This document shows positions 18,718-28,862 of a stretch of DNA of 64,000 nt, in pieces. The DNA is from Nocardiaceae bacterium (GTDB lineage Bacteria > Actinomycetota > Actinomycetes > Mycobacteriales > Mycobacteriaceae), in NCBI GenBank assembly GCA_021372355.1, contig JAJFUQ010000099.1, forward strand, positions 1 to 64,000, given 5' to 3'. Under the pieces are notes generated by a model that saw only the letters and a list, made by a program, of their open reading frames with translations, searched no databases and had not been told where the DNA came from. The translations under genes and the position numbers were made by a program. How positions within the stretch are numbered: the stretch's first letter is position 1; each line of letters starts with the position of its first letter.

Positions 18718-20916
18718 TCAGCCTACGGCCACCAGTTCGTCGTCCGGGTCTTCCTTGCGCTGTTCGACTTCGACGTCCCGCTTGTGGGCGAGCTTCGACG
18801 GCCACCACATGTGTCGGCCGATGTCGAGGTTCAGAGCCGTGACGAGTACCGACCGCACGATGAGTGTGTCGAGCAGAACGCCCAGCGCGACCGCGAAGCC
18901 GAGCTCGGCGAGGAACACGATCGGCAGGGTCGCCAACGCGGCGAACGTGCCGGCCAGGACCAGACCAGCCGAGGTGATGACTCCACCGGTGGCCGCGAGG
19001 CCGATCAGTGCACCCTGTCGCGTGCCCACCCGCAACGTCTCCTCACGAACTCGAGTCATGAGGAAGATGTTGTAGTCGATGCCGAGGGCTACGAGGAATA
19101 CGAACGCGAACAACGGGAACGACGAGTCTGCGCCGGCGAAACCGAACACGTGCCGGAACACCAACGCACTGATGCCGAGCGCGGCGCCGAATGACAACAC
19201 CACCGTGCCCAACAGGATCACCGGTGCGACGACCGCGCGGAGCAGCGCCATCAGGATCAGGAGAACGACCACGAGAACGATCGGGATGATCAGTCGGTTG
19301 TCGGCCCGAGACGCATCCTGGACGTCCTTGTTGATCGCCGTCTGTCCGCCGACGAGCGCATTGGCTCCTTGCAGCTTGTGCATCGCGTCGCGGGCGCGGT
19401 CGACGGTCGCGAATGCGGCCTTCGAGTCCGGAGAATCAGTGAGAGTGGCCTCGACGTAGACGATGCCGTCCTTCGCGCCCATCGGCTTGACGCTGGCGGC
19501 GTCGATTCCGGGGACGCGGGCGAGGGTGCTGACGACCTCATCGGTCGCACTCTCGTTGGCCACGACCGAGACCGGCGAACCCTCGCCACCCGGGAAGTGC
19601 TTGGCCAACACCTCTTCTGCGGCGATCGACGGCTGTTCGCTGGTGAACATGTCCTTGTTGCTCAGGCCATTGGCATTGAGCTGCAGGATTCCGAAGCTGA
19701 CGACCAACAGTGCGGCGGTGGTGCCGACCCACACTGCGCGCGGGCGCCTGGCGAGGACGATTCCCGTGCGTGACCAGAAGCCCTTCGACGTCTGCGCCGG
19801 GGTTCCCAGACGCGGGATGAACGGCCAGAAGACCCAGCGACCGCAGATCACGAGTAGGACCGGCAGAAGCACGAGCATCATCAGCAGGGCGACGACGATG
19901 CCCGCCGCTGCGACGGGCCCGAGGCCCGCCGTCGAGTTCATCTGCGCGAAGGTGAGGCACAACAGGCCGATGACCACCGTCGCGCCGCTGGCGATGATCG
20001 CCGGAGCGGCGCGGTGCAGTGCGTGCGCCATCGCTTCGTGGCGATCCGCGTAGCGGTGGAGTTCCTCGCGGTAGCGAGCGACGAGCAGCAGTGCGTAGTC
20101 GATACCGGCACCCAGGACGAGGACGCTCAGAATGCCGGCACTCTGACCGTTGACGGTCAAGTCGGCGTACTTGGCCAACAGGTAGACAACGCCTTGTGCC
20201 GTCATCACGCTCGCCACACCGCAGAACAGCGGGATGAGCCACAGCACCGGGCTGCGGTAGGTGAGCAGCAGCATCACGATGACCACGCCGACGGCACTGA
20301 ACAGCAGAACGCCGTCGATGCCACCGAAGGCTTCGGCCTGGTCAGCGCCTTGCGCGGCAGGTCCCGCGATCGACGCCTTCAGTCCGCCGGTGTCGGAATC
20401 GACGATCTTCCGTAGGTCGGTGACGATTCCGGGCAGCTTCTCCCAGCCCTCGCTCGACATGTGGGTCATCGCGATGACCTGGACCGCCTGGCCGTCCTGC
20501 GAGGTGAATCGGGCCAGGTCAGCGCCCGTCAACGACGGCATGTACGGAATCCACAGATTGATCTTGTCTTCGGGAAGTCCCGCAAGACCCGCGGTCGTCA
20601 CGCTGGTGACGCCGTCGACGCCCTTCATCTTCTGGATGTCTTCGGTGATCGCCTGGATGTCGGCGCCGGTGATGCCGGAATCACGCGTGAAGACGATGAT
20701 CGCCGGAATGTTGTTGGGGTCGGAGAAGGCCTTGGTCTTGGCGAGGGCTTGGGTGGACTCGGCGTCACCCGGAAGCCAGGAGGCGATGTCGTTCTTCTGG
20801 ACACTGGTCAGCTGCGCGCCGAAGGACCCGATCGCACCGATGAACACGAGAGCAAAGGCGAGGATCGCCCACTTCGTCCACCTATGCGTGATCCAACCGG
20901 CTACCTGTCGATTCAT
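18718..20916 (-). CDS. MMPL family (RND) transporter
   Basis: 732 residues with about 12 transmembrane helices in two halves, each with a large extracytoplasmic loop after the first helix (WLPGDAESTQALAKTKAF; SIAAEEVLAKHFPGGEG). The helices GAGIDYALLLVARYREEL and ALGIDYNIFLMTRVREE carry the conserved Asp-Tyr pairs that relay protons in MmpL exporters. Many mycolate actinobacteria use such proteins to export lipids or drugs. I chose ATG 20916 (MNRQVAGWIT) because the frame to 21126 adds non-family sequence and overlaps sbcD. Confidence 0.93.
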   Translation of the reverse strand: MNRQVAGWITHRWTKWAILAFALVFIGAIGSFGAQLTSVQKNDIASWLPGDAESTQALAKTKAFSDPNNIPAIIVFTRDSGITGADIQAITEDIQKMKGVDGVTSVTTAGLAGLPEDKINLWIPYMPSLTGADLARFTSQDGQAVQVIAMTHMSSEGWEKLPGIVTDLRKIVDSDTGGLKASIAGPAAQGADQAEAFGGIDGVLLFSAVGVVIVMLLLTYRSPVLWLIPLFCGVASVMTAQGVVYLLAKYADLTVNGQSAGILSVLVLGAGIDYALLLVARYREELHRYADRHEAMAHALHRAAPAIIASGATVVIGLLCLTFAQMNSTAGLGPVAAAGIVVALLMMLVLLPVLLVICGRWVFWPFIPRLGTPAQTSKGFWSRTGIVLARRPRAVWVGTTAALLVVSFGILQLNANGLSNKDMFTSEQPSIAAEEVLAKHFPGGEGSPVSVVANESATDEVVSTLARVPGIDAASVKPMGAKDGIVYVEATLTDSPDSKAAFATVDRARDAMHKLQGANALVGGQTAINKDVQDASRADNRLIIPIVLVVVLLILMALLRAVVAPVILLGTVVLSFGAALGISALVFRHVFGFAGADSSFPLFAFVFLVALGIDYNIFLMTRVREETLRVGTRQGALIGLAATGGVITSAGLVLAGTFAALATLPIVFLAELGFAVALGVLLDTLIVRSVLVTALNLDIGRHMWWPSKLAHKRDVEVEQRKEDPDDELVAVG

Positions 20917-21044
20917 AACTTCCACTAATACCGGCAAATCCGGCGCAAACGCCATCCGGTATTTCCCTGATATGACCCTGAGCGGCGCCCGCGCACCGGC
21001 GCGGTTACCGCAACTTGTCAGAGGGCGGTCGTAGCGTCGGCGAC

Positions 21045-22199
21045 ATGCGGATTCTGCACACCTCCGATTGGCACATCGGCCGAACGTTTCATGGTGTCGA
21101 TCTCCTGGCTGACCAGCGCGCGGCACTCCTCGCGATTGCTGATCTGGTCACCGAGACCGGCGCCGACGTCGTCGTGCTCGCCGGCGATGTGTACGACCGC
21201 GCGATCCCCAGCGCGGATGCCGTTTCGACCTGTATGGCCGGGCTCGAGGCGATCCGGGCCGCGGGCGCCCAACTCGTCGTCTCGTCCGGCAATCACGACT
21301 CGGCTCCACGGCTCGGCGCGGGATCGTCGTTCGCCGCCGCGGGCGGACTGCACTTGCGCACCGAACTGAAGCAGATCGCCCAGCCGGTCGAACTCGTCGA
21401 CGAGCACGGTCCGGTTCTGATCTACGGCATTCCGTACCTCGAACCTGAGGTGACCCGGCATGGCCTCGAGTGTGGGAACTCCCACGAGTCCGTCCTGACC
21501 GCGGCGATGAGCCGAATTCGTGCCGATGTCGAGTCTCGAGAGAGTGCGCGCACCGTGGTCGTCGCGCACGCGTTCGTCGTCGGTGGTGAGCCGTCGGAGT
21601 CTGAGCGATCGATCTCGGTCGGGGGAGTCGAGACCGTGCCGGCCGGGGTGTTCGCCGGGGTCGACTACGTGGCCCTCGGACATCTGCACTCGCCGCAGAC
21701 GATCGCCGAGAACATCCGGTACTCGGGGTCGGTGCTGCCGTATTCCTTCGCGGAAACCTCGCACCGCAAGGCGGTGTGGGTCGTCGATCTCGATGCGCAG
21801 GGCTTGTCGAACGTGGAACGTCGGGATTTGCCGATCATCCGCGGGTTGTCGACCCTCACTGCGTCGCTCGAGCAACTGCTGACCGATCCGGTCTTTTCCG
21901 CCTACGAGGGCCACTACATCTCCGCCCTGCTGACCGATGCCGTTCGCCCACCGGAGGCGATGCGGAAACTGAAGGGCCGCTTTCCCTTTGCCGTCCATCT
22001 CGACCTCGTGAATCAGCAGGCCGTGCAGGCTCTCGACTACCGGCGAAGGGTCAAGGGACGGACGGACCTCGATGTCGCGCGTGGGTTTGTCACCGATGTA
22101 CGCGGTGAGCCGACCGACGGCGAAGTGGCCTGGCTCGAACGTGCACTCGCACAGGACGATCGCCAGGTCGAGCCAACTGGGGTGGCCAAGTCGGCATGA
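21045..22199 (+). CDS. sbcD: Exonuclease subunit SbcD
   Basis: The Mre11-like nuclease subunit of SbcCD: phosphoesterase motifs HTSDWHIG, LAGDVYDRA, SSGNHDS, VAHAFVVGG and ALGHLHSPQ are all present in its 384 residues. It processes double-strand ends and hairpins with manganese. ATG 21045 lies 7 nt after TAGCGT, a leaderless start. Its stop overlaps the sbcC start by 4 bp. Confidence 0.96.
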   Translation: MRILHTSDWHIGRTFHGVDLLADQRAALLAIADLVTETGADVVVLAGDVYDRAIPSADAVSTCMAGLEAIRAAGAQLVVSSGNHDSAPRLGAGSSFAAAGGLHLRTELKQIAQPVELVDEHGPVLIYGIPYLEPEVTRHGLECGNSHESVLTAAMSRIRADVESRESARTVVVAHAFVVGGEPSESERSISVGGVETVPAGVFAGVDYVALGHLHSPQTIAENIRYSGSVLPYSFAETSHRKAVWVVDLDAQGLSNVERRDLPIIRGLSTLTASLEQLLTDPVFSAYEGHYISALLTDAVRPPEAMRKLKGRFPFAVHLDLVNQQAVQALDYRRRVKGRTDLDVARGFVTDVRGEPTDGEVAWLERALAQDDRQVEPTGVAKSA

Positions 22200-25165
22200 G
22201 GTTGCACAAGCTGTCGATCACCGCGTTCGGACCGTTCGCGGCGACCGTCGACGTTGATTTCGAGCAGCTTTCGACGGACGGGTTGTTCCTCCTCCACGGC
22301 GCGACGGGCTCGGGAAAGACGACGATTCTCGACGCGATCGCGTTTGCTCTGTACGGCCGTGTGCCGGGTGTGCGGGGTAAGGAGAACCGCCTGCGTTGCG
22401 ACTACGCCGACGCTGCGGTCGTTCCTCGGGTCGAGCTCGAGGCGACGGTCGGAGGTCGTCGCCTCCGGCTGATTCGGAGTCCGGAGTACCTGCGCCCCAA
22501 GCGTCGTGGTGCCGGCGAGACGAAGGTCAACGCGGCGGTCACCCTGACCTGGCTCGACGGCAAAGGCAACAACCTGACTCGGCACACCGAGGTCGGCGAC
22601 GAGGTCAACCGTCTTCTCGGGATGAGCGCGGAGCAGTTCTTCCAGGTGGTGATGCTGCCGCAGGGAGAGTTCGCGAAGTTTCTCGTGGCGGCCAACGACG
22701 AGCGCGAGAAGCTGCTCGAGCGCCTCTTCGACACCGGTCGCTTCAAGGCGGCAGAGGAGTGGCTCGTCGAGCAGCGGCGCAAGAGTGCCGATGAGCTCGC
22801 CACGTTGAGCCAGGCTCGAGACCGTCTCGTCTCGGAGATCAAAGGCGCAACCGCGGCTGATCTGCCCGCCGACGGACACGTCGAGTGGGCCATCGATCTG
22901 CTGGAATGTGCGCGACTTCGCGTCGAAGAGGGACGCGCCGAGTACGAGCTCCGGAATCGGGAGCGGACCGAAGCGCTCAAGCGAGTTGCCGATGAAGAGG
23001 CACTGGCCGCGCGCCTGGCGCGGCGCGCTCAGGCGTCGGCGGCGATGGAGGAGCTGAAAGCGCAACACGACACCTACCTGACCTGGGAATCGGAGCTCGA
23101 AGGTGCTCGGCGCAGTGCTGAGGTCGCCGTTCTCGATGCGCAGTTGTCGGCTGCCCAGGTTCGGAGGTCCGCTGCCGAGAAACAGGTCGTTAGCTGCGCG
23201 GTGGCGCTCGAATCGGATGCTGATGGCGCCGAATTCGCTGCCGTTCTGCAGTCCCTCGACGACGGAGAGCGGGTCTCGGCGGTCGATCAGGCGATCGGAA
23301 AGTGGAACGCCGAAATCGGCCAGCTCGACGCGGTGATCCCTGAGGTCGAGCAATTGGCCGCGGCCGAATCGGCACGCCGTCGCTCGGCAGCAGAACATGA
23401 AGCGGCTGGCGATCGGCTGGCTCAACTCGCGGGTCAACGTGCCGGCCTCCCGGCTCAGATCGCCGAAGCCGAGGCCGAGCTCAGCGCTGATTCCGACCTC
23501 GCCGCGGGACTGGACGCGTTGATGGTTTCGGCGCGCGAATGCCGGACCCAGCTCGACGCCGCGGCGGCGCTCGTTCAGCAGCGACGGGCTGTGCAATCTG
23601 CCGAGGCGGCGGCGATCGCGAGCCGCTCGGCGCATGTCACTGCGCGGGAGCACCTCGTCGAGGTTCGTGAGCGACGCCTGAACTCGATGGCCGTCGAATT
23701 GTCGGGAGCGTTGGTCGCCGGTGAACCTTGCGAGGTGTGTGGATCGCGCGAGCATCCTGCCCCGGCGGTGTCAAGCGGATCCGGAGCGACCAAGGACGAC
23801 GAGGCGAAGGCCCGGGCAGCTGAGCAACGGGCCGCCGACGTCAAAGAACTCGAGCAGGAGCGCCTCGCTGCCGCGCGCCGAGAGGCCGACCGACTGCTCG
23901 TCCTCTCGAACGACGAGCCGGTGCATTCCCTGACTGCTCGCCACGCCGAGCTTGCCGCGCAGGTCGATGCAGCGCGCGCTGCCACTGCGCGTATCGACGC
24001 GTTGCGGTCGACGATCATTCGACTGCATGCCCAGAAGACCAGCCTCGATGAGGAGATTCGCGAGGTCGAGAAGCAGTCCGCGGTACTCGGACAACGGATC
24101 GCTTCCGCGGACGAAGACATCGAGCGACGTCGGGCGGCAATTGGGGATGTCTGTCGGTCCGACATGTCGCCGGTCGCGCGCCGAGATCGGCTGTCGACCC
24201 TCGTGACAAAAGCGGGGCGACTCCGCGACGCACTCAACTCGTCGGCGACCGCCGTGGAAGCGGTTCACGACCTGGAAGCCCGAGTGGCCGATGCGGCGAT
24301 CGATGCCGGGTTCGACACCGTCGATTCGGCTCGGCGGGCCGTCCGCGCCGAGGCCGAGATCAAGCGGCTCGAGAGTGGCCTGCGCGCGGTGGACGACCGT
24401 CGGGTCCGTGCCGAAGCGGTTCTCGAGGAGACTGCGGCGGATGCGGACAAGCCGGTCGATGTTCCCGCGGTGGCCGCGGTGCTGCGTGAGGTGACGGCCG
24501 AGGCTGAGGCGACCGCAGCGAGGCTCGCGGCGGCGCAGGACGAGGTCCGGAAGCTGGAACGACTCGTCGTCGACCTCTGGGCCGCAGACAGCAAAATCTC
24601 GCCGAAGCGTCAGCGACACGACGAACTCGCCGGCATCGCCGATCTCGTCGCCGGGCGCGGGCAGAACCAGCGCAAGATTTCGTTGCGGTCGTACGTGCTC
24701 GCCGCACGGCTGGAGGAGGTCGCGGCCGAGGCGTCGATCCGGTTGCGGCGGATGTCCGGCGGTCGGTACGAATTCGTCCACAGTGATGCGGCAGGCCCGC
24801 GCGGAACACTCGGCGGTCTCGGCCTCGACGTTCGCGACCTCTACAACGACCAAGTCCGGTCGGTGAAAACACTTTCCGGTGGCGAGAAGTTCATGGCGTC
24901 TCTGTCCTGCGCGCTCGGCTTGGCGGATGTCGTCGCCAACGAGGCCGGCGGCACGATGCTCGACACCCTCTTCATCGACGAGGGATTCGGTTCGCTCGAC
25001 GGGGAATCGCTGGAATCGGTCATGGGAGTCATCGACGATCTTCGCGAAGGCGGCCGGATCATCGGCGTGGTCAGTCACGTGGAGGAGATGCGGCAACGGA
25101 TTCCGGCTCGGTTGCACGTCATGCGTGGTCACCTGGGTTCTCGGCTGGAAGTTCAGGTGTCGTGA
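22196..25165 (+). CDS. sbcC: Exonuclease subunit SbcC
   Basis: A 989-residue SMC-like ATPase: Walker A HGATGSGKTT near 34-43, long coiled coils, a zinc hook CEVCG near 512 with the following REHP, and the C-terminal ABC signature TLSGGEKFMASL with Walker B TLFIDEGFGSLD. It partners SbcD, to which it is coupled by a 4-bp overlap. It is about 60 residues shorter than E. coli SbcC, within family range. Confidence 0.96.
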   Translation: MRLHKLSITAFGPFAATVDVDFEQLSTDGLFLLHGATGSGKTTILDAIAFALYGRVPGVRGKENRLRCDYADAAVVPRVELEATVGGRRLRLIRSPEYLRPKRRGAGETKVNAAVTLTWLDGKGNNLTRHTEVGDEVNRLLGMSAEQFFQVVMLPQGEFAKFLVAANDEREKLLERLFDTGRFKAAEEWLVEQRRKSADELATLSQARDRLVSEIKGATAADLPADGHVEWAIDLLECARLRVEEGRAEYELRNRERTEALKRVADEEALAARLARRAQASAAMEELKAQHDTYLTWESELEGARRSAEVAVLDAQLSAAQVRRSAAEKQVVSCAVALESDADGAEFAAVLQSLDDGERVSAVDQAIGKWNAEIGQLDAVIPEVEQLAAAESARRRSAAEHEAAGDRLAQLAGQRAGLPAQIAEAEAELSADSDLAAGLDALMVSARECRTQLDAAAALVQQRRAVQSAEAAAIASRSAHVTAREHLVEVRERRLNSMAVELSGALVAGEPCEVCGSREHPAPAVSSGSGATKDDEAKARAAEQRAADVKELEQERLAAARREADRLLVLSNDEPVHSLTARHAELAAQVDAARAATARIDALRSTIIRLHAQKTSLDEEIREVEKQSAVLGQRIASADEDIERRRAAIGDVCRSDMSPVARRDRLSTLVTKAGRLRDALNSSATAVEAVHDLEARVADAAIDAGFDTVDSARRAVRAEAEIKRLESGLRAVDDRRVRAEAVLEETAADADKPVDVPAVAAVLREVTAEAEATAARLAAAQDEVRKLERLVVDLWAADSKISPKRQRHDELAGIADLVAGRGQNQRKISLRSYVLAARLEEVAAEASIRLRRMSGGRYEFVHSDAAGPRGTLGGLGLDVRDLYNDQVRSVKTLSGGEKFMASLSCALGLADVVANEAGGTMLDTLFIDEGFGSLDGESLESVMGVIDDLREGGRIIGVVSHVEEMRQRIPARLHVMRGHLGSRLEVQVS

Positions 25166-25185
25166 GCGGGTAGACTTCTGACCTC

Positions 25186-26271
25186 GTGAGCCTCACCCTC
25201 GGAATCGTCGGTCTGCCGAACGTCGGAAAGTCGACGTTGTTCAACGCATTGACCAAGAACAACGTCCTCGCCGCAAACTATCCGTTCGCGACCATCGAGC
25301 CGAACGTCGGTGTCGTTCCGCTTCCGGACTCTCGTCTGAACCGTCTCGCCGAGATCTTCTCGTCGGAGCGCATCCTGCCGGCGACCGTGTCGTTCGTCGA
25401 CATCGCCGGAATCGTGAAGGGCGCGTCCGAGGGCGCCGGGTTGGGCAACAAGTTCCTGGCGAACATCCGGGAGGCGGACGCGATCTGCCAGGTCGTGCGC
25501 GTTTTCGTCGACGACGACGTCGTGCACGTCGACGGTCGAGTCGACGCCTTCGCCGACATCGAGACGATCGCCACCGAGCTGATTCTGGCTGACCTTCAGA
25601 CTCTGGAGAAGGCAATTCCGCGACTGGAGAAGGAAGCCAAGGTCAAGAAGGACCGCAAGCCGTACTTCGACGCTGCGGTACAGGCCCAGGAGCTTCTCAA
25701 CAGCGGAAAGACGCTGTTCATGGCAGGTAAGGCAATCGAGCCGGAGTACATCCGCGAGCTGCACCTGCTCACCGCAAAGCCGTTCCTGTACGTGTTCAAC
25801 GCCGACGAGTCGGTGCTGACGGACGCAGCTCAGGTGCAGAAGCTGCGCGACGCCGTTGCCCCGGCCGATGCCGTGTTCCTCGACGCGAAGATCGAGGCAG
25901 AGCTTCAGGAACTCGACGACGAAAGTGCCGTTGAGCTGCTGGAATCGATCGGTCAGACCGAGCCCGGGTTGCATGCTCTCGCCAAGGCCGGGTTCCACAC
26001 GCTTGGACTCCAGACCTACCTGACGGCCGGCCCGAAGGAATCTCGCGCCTGGACGATCCACCAGGGCGACACCGCTCCCAAGGCTGCGGGTGTCATCCAC
26101 ACCGACTTCGAAAAGGGCTTCATCAAGGCCGAAGTCGTCGCCTTCACCGATCTCGACGCAGCTGGCTCGATGGCTGCCGCCAAGGCCGCGGGCAAGGTCC
26201 GGATGGAGGGCAAGGACTACGTCATGGCCGACGGTGACGTGGTCGAGTTCAGATTTAATGTGAGTAAGTAA
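25186..26271 (+). CDS. ychF: Ribosome-associated ATPase/GTPase YchF (OLA1)
   Basis: 361 residues: G1 GLPNVGKST (8-16), G3 DIAGIVKGAS, a NADE segment in place of NKxD (the family prefers ATP), a coiled-coil insert, and a C-terminal TGS domain (SRAWTIHQGDTAPKAAGVIH). It binds ribosomes and responds to stress. TAGACT at 25171-25176 is 9 nt before GTG 25186, so the message is nearly leaderless. It closes the block syntenic with M. tuberculosis Rv1085c-Rv1112. Confidence 0.96.
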   Translation: MSLTLGIVGLPNVGKSTLFNALTKNNVLAANYPFATIEPNVGVVPLPDSRLNRLAEIFSSERILPATVSFVDIAGIVKGASEGAGLGNKFLANIREADAICQVVRVFVDDDVVHVDGRVDAFADIETIATELILADLQTLEKAIPRLEKEAKVKKDRKPYFDAAVQAQELLNSGKTLFMAGKAIEPEYIRELHLLTAKPFLYVFNADESVLTDAAQVQKLRDAVAPADAVFLDAKIEAELQELDDESAVELLESIGQTEPGLHALAKAGFHTLGLQTYLTAGPKESRAWTIHQGDTAPKAAGVIHTDFEKGFIKAEVVAFTDLDAAGSMAAAKAAGKVRMEGKDYVMADGDVVEFRFNVSK

Positions 26272-26278
26272 TCTGCTT

Positions 26279-26770
26279 TCAATCCCGTTGGCTGGCCTCG
26301 CGACGGACCGCAGACAACTGGATAGGCAAGTTGCGGCGGCAGAGCTTCTCGGTGATGCGGCGCAGCCCGAAGGCGGGCCATTGGACAATGGTCCAACGCA
26401 GCACCGTTGCTTGGCCATCCACGATGAACTCGCCGTGTTCACGTGCTTTGAGTCGGCGCCCGACCCAGGTCTCCAGAATCAACGTTGACGGCCGAATTGA
26501 CTCGACTACCTCGCACCGAATCTGAACTCGATAGCTAGCGGTCGAAGTACTGTGCGTGCGTCCGCCGGGCCGGAAGGTCGCCTCCCTTTGCGGTTCGACG
26601 AATGACAACAGATACCCGGAACCAGGCACTCCCGGCTCTCCCCACTGGTCAACGAGGTTGAGGCGAGGGTCGACGATTGGTTGCATTGCAGGATCGACGA
26701 TCACCGCCCAGACAACATCACAACTCGCGTCGATCCGAATCTCGTCGGTGATGGAAATCTCCCTGGCCAC
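26279..26770 (-). CDS. SRPBCC (polyketide cyclase-like) protein
   Basis: 163 residues with the START/SRPBCC pattern: an N-terminal strand EISITDEIRIDASCDVVWAV, a glycine-rich loop (GEPGVPGSGYLLSF), late strands and a long C-terminal helix (WPAFGLRRITEKLCRRNLPI). It is expected to bind a hydrophobic ligand; the substrate is unknown. GTG 26770 is preferred because TATTGT lies exactly 7 nt upstream, although the frame is open to 26872. It is convergent with ychF. Confidence 0.75.
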   Translation of the reverse strand: MAREISITDEIRIDASCDVVWAVIVDPAMQPIVDPRLNLVDQWGEPGVPGSGYLLSFVEPQREATFRPGGRTHSTSTASYRVQIRCEVVESIRPSTLILETWVGRRLKAREHGEFIVDGQATVLRWTIVQWPAFGLRRITEKLCRRNLPIQLSAVRREASQRD

Positions 26771-27021
26771 GAGAATGACAATATGTGTTCGCGGGTGGGA
26801 CCGCTCAAAGGTCGTCGGCGGCTCCGGGCACGTCCCGACTAGGACCGGACCGATCTTCGTACTGGAGCCCATCGGTCGAACAGACGGCGAGTCCGTCGAC
26901 CACCAAGTAGGTCAAAGTCGACCGTGGGACCCGGTATGAGTCTTTGTTAACCTGGTCCGCAGCGTCGCGTGTCGATGGCGGACTGCGCCAGGCATGGAGG
27001 CGCCGAACACGAAGGAAATTC

Positions 27022-27390
27022 GTGGCAGTCAGTTTCAATCACATGATCATCGGGGCCCACGACCCCGTCCGCTCCGCCGAGTTCTATCGGAGTGTGCTCG
27101 CAGCCAGAGAAGCCCCCAACTGGGGCCCGTTCATCAACATTCTGCTCGACGATGACACGCTGTTGCAGTTCGCTCCCGCACCGGTGAACGATCCGGTGCA
27201 CATGGCTTTCTTGGTATCCGACGACGAGTTCGATCGCGGCTATGCCGTTCTCCTCGACCGTGGTGTTGAGCACTGGGCAGATCCGCAGCGCCGTCGGCCG
27301 AACGAAGTCGCGACCGAAGATGGGCGCAGGGTGTACTTCTGCGACCCATCGGGCCACTACCTGGAGTTATTGACCCAGCCCTACCTCTGA
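27022..27390 (+). CDS. VOC (glyoxalase-fold) protein
   Basis: 122 residues with two beta-alpha-beta-beta-beta units: FNHMIIGAHDPVRSAEFY at the start and CDPSGHYLELLTQPY at the end, holding the His/Glu metal-type positions. Members range from lyases to dioxygenases and resistance proteins, so the reaction cannot be named. GTG 27022 follows GAAGGAAATTC. The next gene lies 65 bp downstream on the same strand. Confidence 0.85.
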   Translation: MAVSFNHMIIGAHDPVRSAEFYRSVLAAREAPNWGPFINILLDDDTLLQFAPAPVNDPVHMAFLVSDDEFDRGYAVLLDRGVEHWADPQRRRPNEVATEDGRRVYFCDPSGHYLELLTQPYL

Positions 27391-27455
27391 CCCGCCACCA
27401 CCGGCGGCGGCAAGACGGAAGTCGGCCCGAGCATCTAGACACGAAAGGCGGCCCA

Positions 27456-28097
27456 ATGGGTCACGTCAGAGTCGATCTCAACATCTCCCTCGACGGCTAT
27501 GCGACGACGACTGATCAAACTGCCGAAGACCCCATCGGGCAGGACTGGAACCGGCTCGTCGCGGCATATCTCGCTACGCGGACGATGCAGGAACGCGTCT
27601 TCGGTCAGCCCGGCCGCGGCACTACCGGCATCGACGAGAAGTATGCCGCGGCGTACTTCGAGGGCATAGGTGCCGAGGTTATGGGCGCCGGAATGTTCGG
27701 CTTGCACCTTCATCCCGATGACCCGGACTGGCAGGGATGGTGGGGTCCGAACCCTCCGTTTCGCGTACCCGTCTTCGTCCTCACGCATGAGAAGCGGCCA
27801 TCCCTGACGATGGAAGGCGGCACGGTTTTCCACTTCGTCCAGAGTTCGGCGGAAGAAACGCTGCAGCTCGCCAGGGATGCCGCGGGGGATCGTGACGTTC
27901 GAATCGGCGGCGGCATCAGGACGGTGCGACCGTTCGCTGCGGCTGGTCTGATCGATCGCCTTCACGTGGCCATCGCGCCGATCCTGCTCGGCCGCGGCGA
28001 GAATCTGTGGGCGGACCTGCGGGGATTCGAGGGTGGTTACAGCGTGGCGACGGAGGTTGCCGAGAGCGGCACCATCCACGTCACTTTCTCGCGCTGA
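27456..28097 (+). CDS. Dihydrofolate reductase family (RibD C-terminal-like) protein
   Basis: 213 residues beginning VRVDLNISLDGYATT, typical of the RibD C-terminal/DHFR-like fold; VPVFVLTHEKRPSL and IGGGIRTVRPFAAAGLIDRLHVAIAPILLGRG are the NADPH-binding and dimer segments. It is probably an NADPH reductase of unknown substrate rather than riboflavin synthesis proper. AAGGCGG precedes the ATG. Its end overlaps by 17 bp the end of the convergent membrane-protein gene. Confidence 0.88.
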   Translation: MGHVRVDLNISLDGYATTTDQTAEDPIGQDWNRLVAAYLATRTMQERVFGQPGRGTTGIDEKYAAAYFEGIGAEVMGAGMFGLHLHPDDPDWQGWWGPNPPFRVPVFVLTHEKRPSLTMEGGTVFHFVQSSAEETLQLARDAAGDRDVRIGGGIRTVRPFAAAGLIDRLHVAIAPILLGRGENLWADLRGFEGGYSVATEVAESGTIHVTFSR

Positions 28098-28347
28098 CTT
28101 CGAGTTCGCGGTTACTGAGGGCGCCCAAGGTGCGGCGCGCAAGGATCAGCCAGCACAGAATGGCGAATCCGGAGAGCGCTGCCGGGACCCAGTGATCGAG
28201 CAGTAGTGACGCCGCAGTGGCGCATCCAAATGCCGTCACGTTGGCGGCCACGTCGTAAACCGGGGCGATGAAGCGCCTGTTGAGGACGTGCGCAACGGCG
28301 ATGACCAGTCCGCAGGCGAACGTAATCGACAGAAGAAAGTTCACCAC
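28081..28347 (-). CDS. Small membrane protein, function unknown
   Basis: 88 residues with about three hydrophobic segments (4-22, 33-50, 53-71) and a basic tail (RKLEV-type residues at the end). I do not recognise a family. GTG 28347 lies 6 nt after TATTCT, a leaderless start. It lies between a SRPBCC gene upstream and the convergent reductase downstream. Confidence 0.6.
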   Translation of the reverse strand: MVNFLLSITFACGLVIAVAHVLNRRFIAPVYDVAANVTAFGCATAASLLLDHWVPAALSGFAILCWLILARRTLGALSNRELEVSARK

Positions 28348-28367
28348 CGCCCAAGAATATCGAGCAG

Positions 28368-28847
28368 TTAGCCGGCGTTAGTCTCCGCAGCCGCGCGGAT
28401 CCTCTCGAGGGTCTGCCGCATTCCGGCTCGCAGGGACCGGGTGAATGCTTCCTGCCCGCCGAAATAGGTCTCCGTGAGCTGCAATGACAGCGCCGATATT
28501 CCCTCGGGGGCGTCTCGCCGCTGGGTGAGTCGCGATCCGCCGGACTCGTTGCGATCCAACGAGAATGACCACACCGCCCAGTTTTCTTCGATTCGGAACG
28601 CGAGTTCCTGCAGTGGCGTGAAGCGCACGATCTCGCCGTGCGTCTTCCACTCAAGACCGTCCTGGCTGTTGAGGTTCGTGAATTGCGTGCCCAACTCGAT
28701 GTGGTCGTAGCCGCTGCGGAGTCGCGTCGAGCGCACCTGTGGGCTCCAGTCCGACATGAGGCAGACGTCGCTGACCAGGTTCCAGACTCGCTCGATGGGT
28801 GCGTCGATGTCGATGCTGTCCATGAGAACCGGCTCGCAATCAGGCAT
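28368..28847 (-). CDS. SRPBCC family protein
   Basis: 159 residues with the SRPBCC start DSIDIDAPIERVWNLVSDVCLMSDW, a central LEWKTHGEIVRFTP and a C-terminal amphipathic helix (FTRSLRAGMRQTLERIR). Relatives bind lipids or aromatic compounds. AGGAG lies upstream of the ATG. It is divergent from a TetR gene with two matching operator-like sequences between them, so that regulator probably controls it. Confidence 0.85.
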   Translation of the reverse strand: MPDCEPVLMDSIDIDAPIERVWNLVSDVCLMSDWSPQVRSTRLRSGYDHIELGTQFTNLNSQDGLEWKTHGEIVRFTPLQELAFRIEENWAVWSFSLDRNESGGSRLTQRRDAPEGISALSLQLTETYFGGQEAFTRSLRAGMRQTLERIRAAAETNAG

Positions 28848-28862
28848 GGTCTCTCCTAGAAC

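Noticed and set aside
22037..23755. A 572-codon minus-strand frame opposite sbcC
   Set aside because: Shadow frame; sbcC carries all family motifs on the plus strand.
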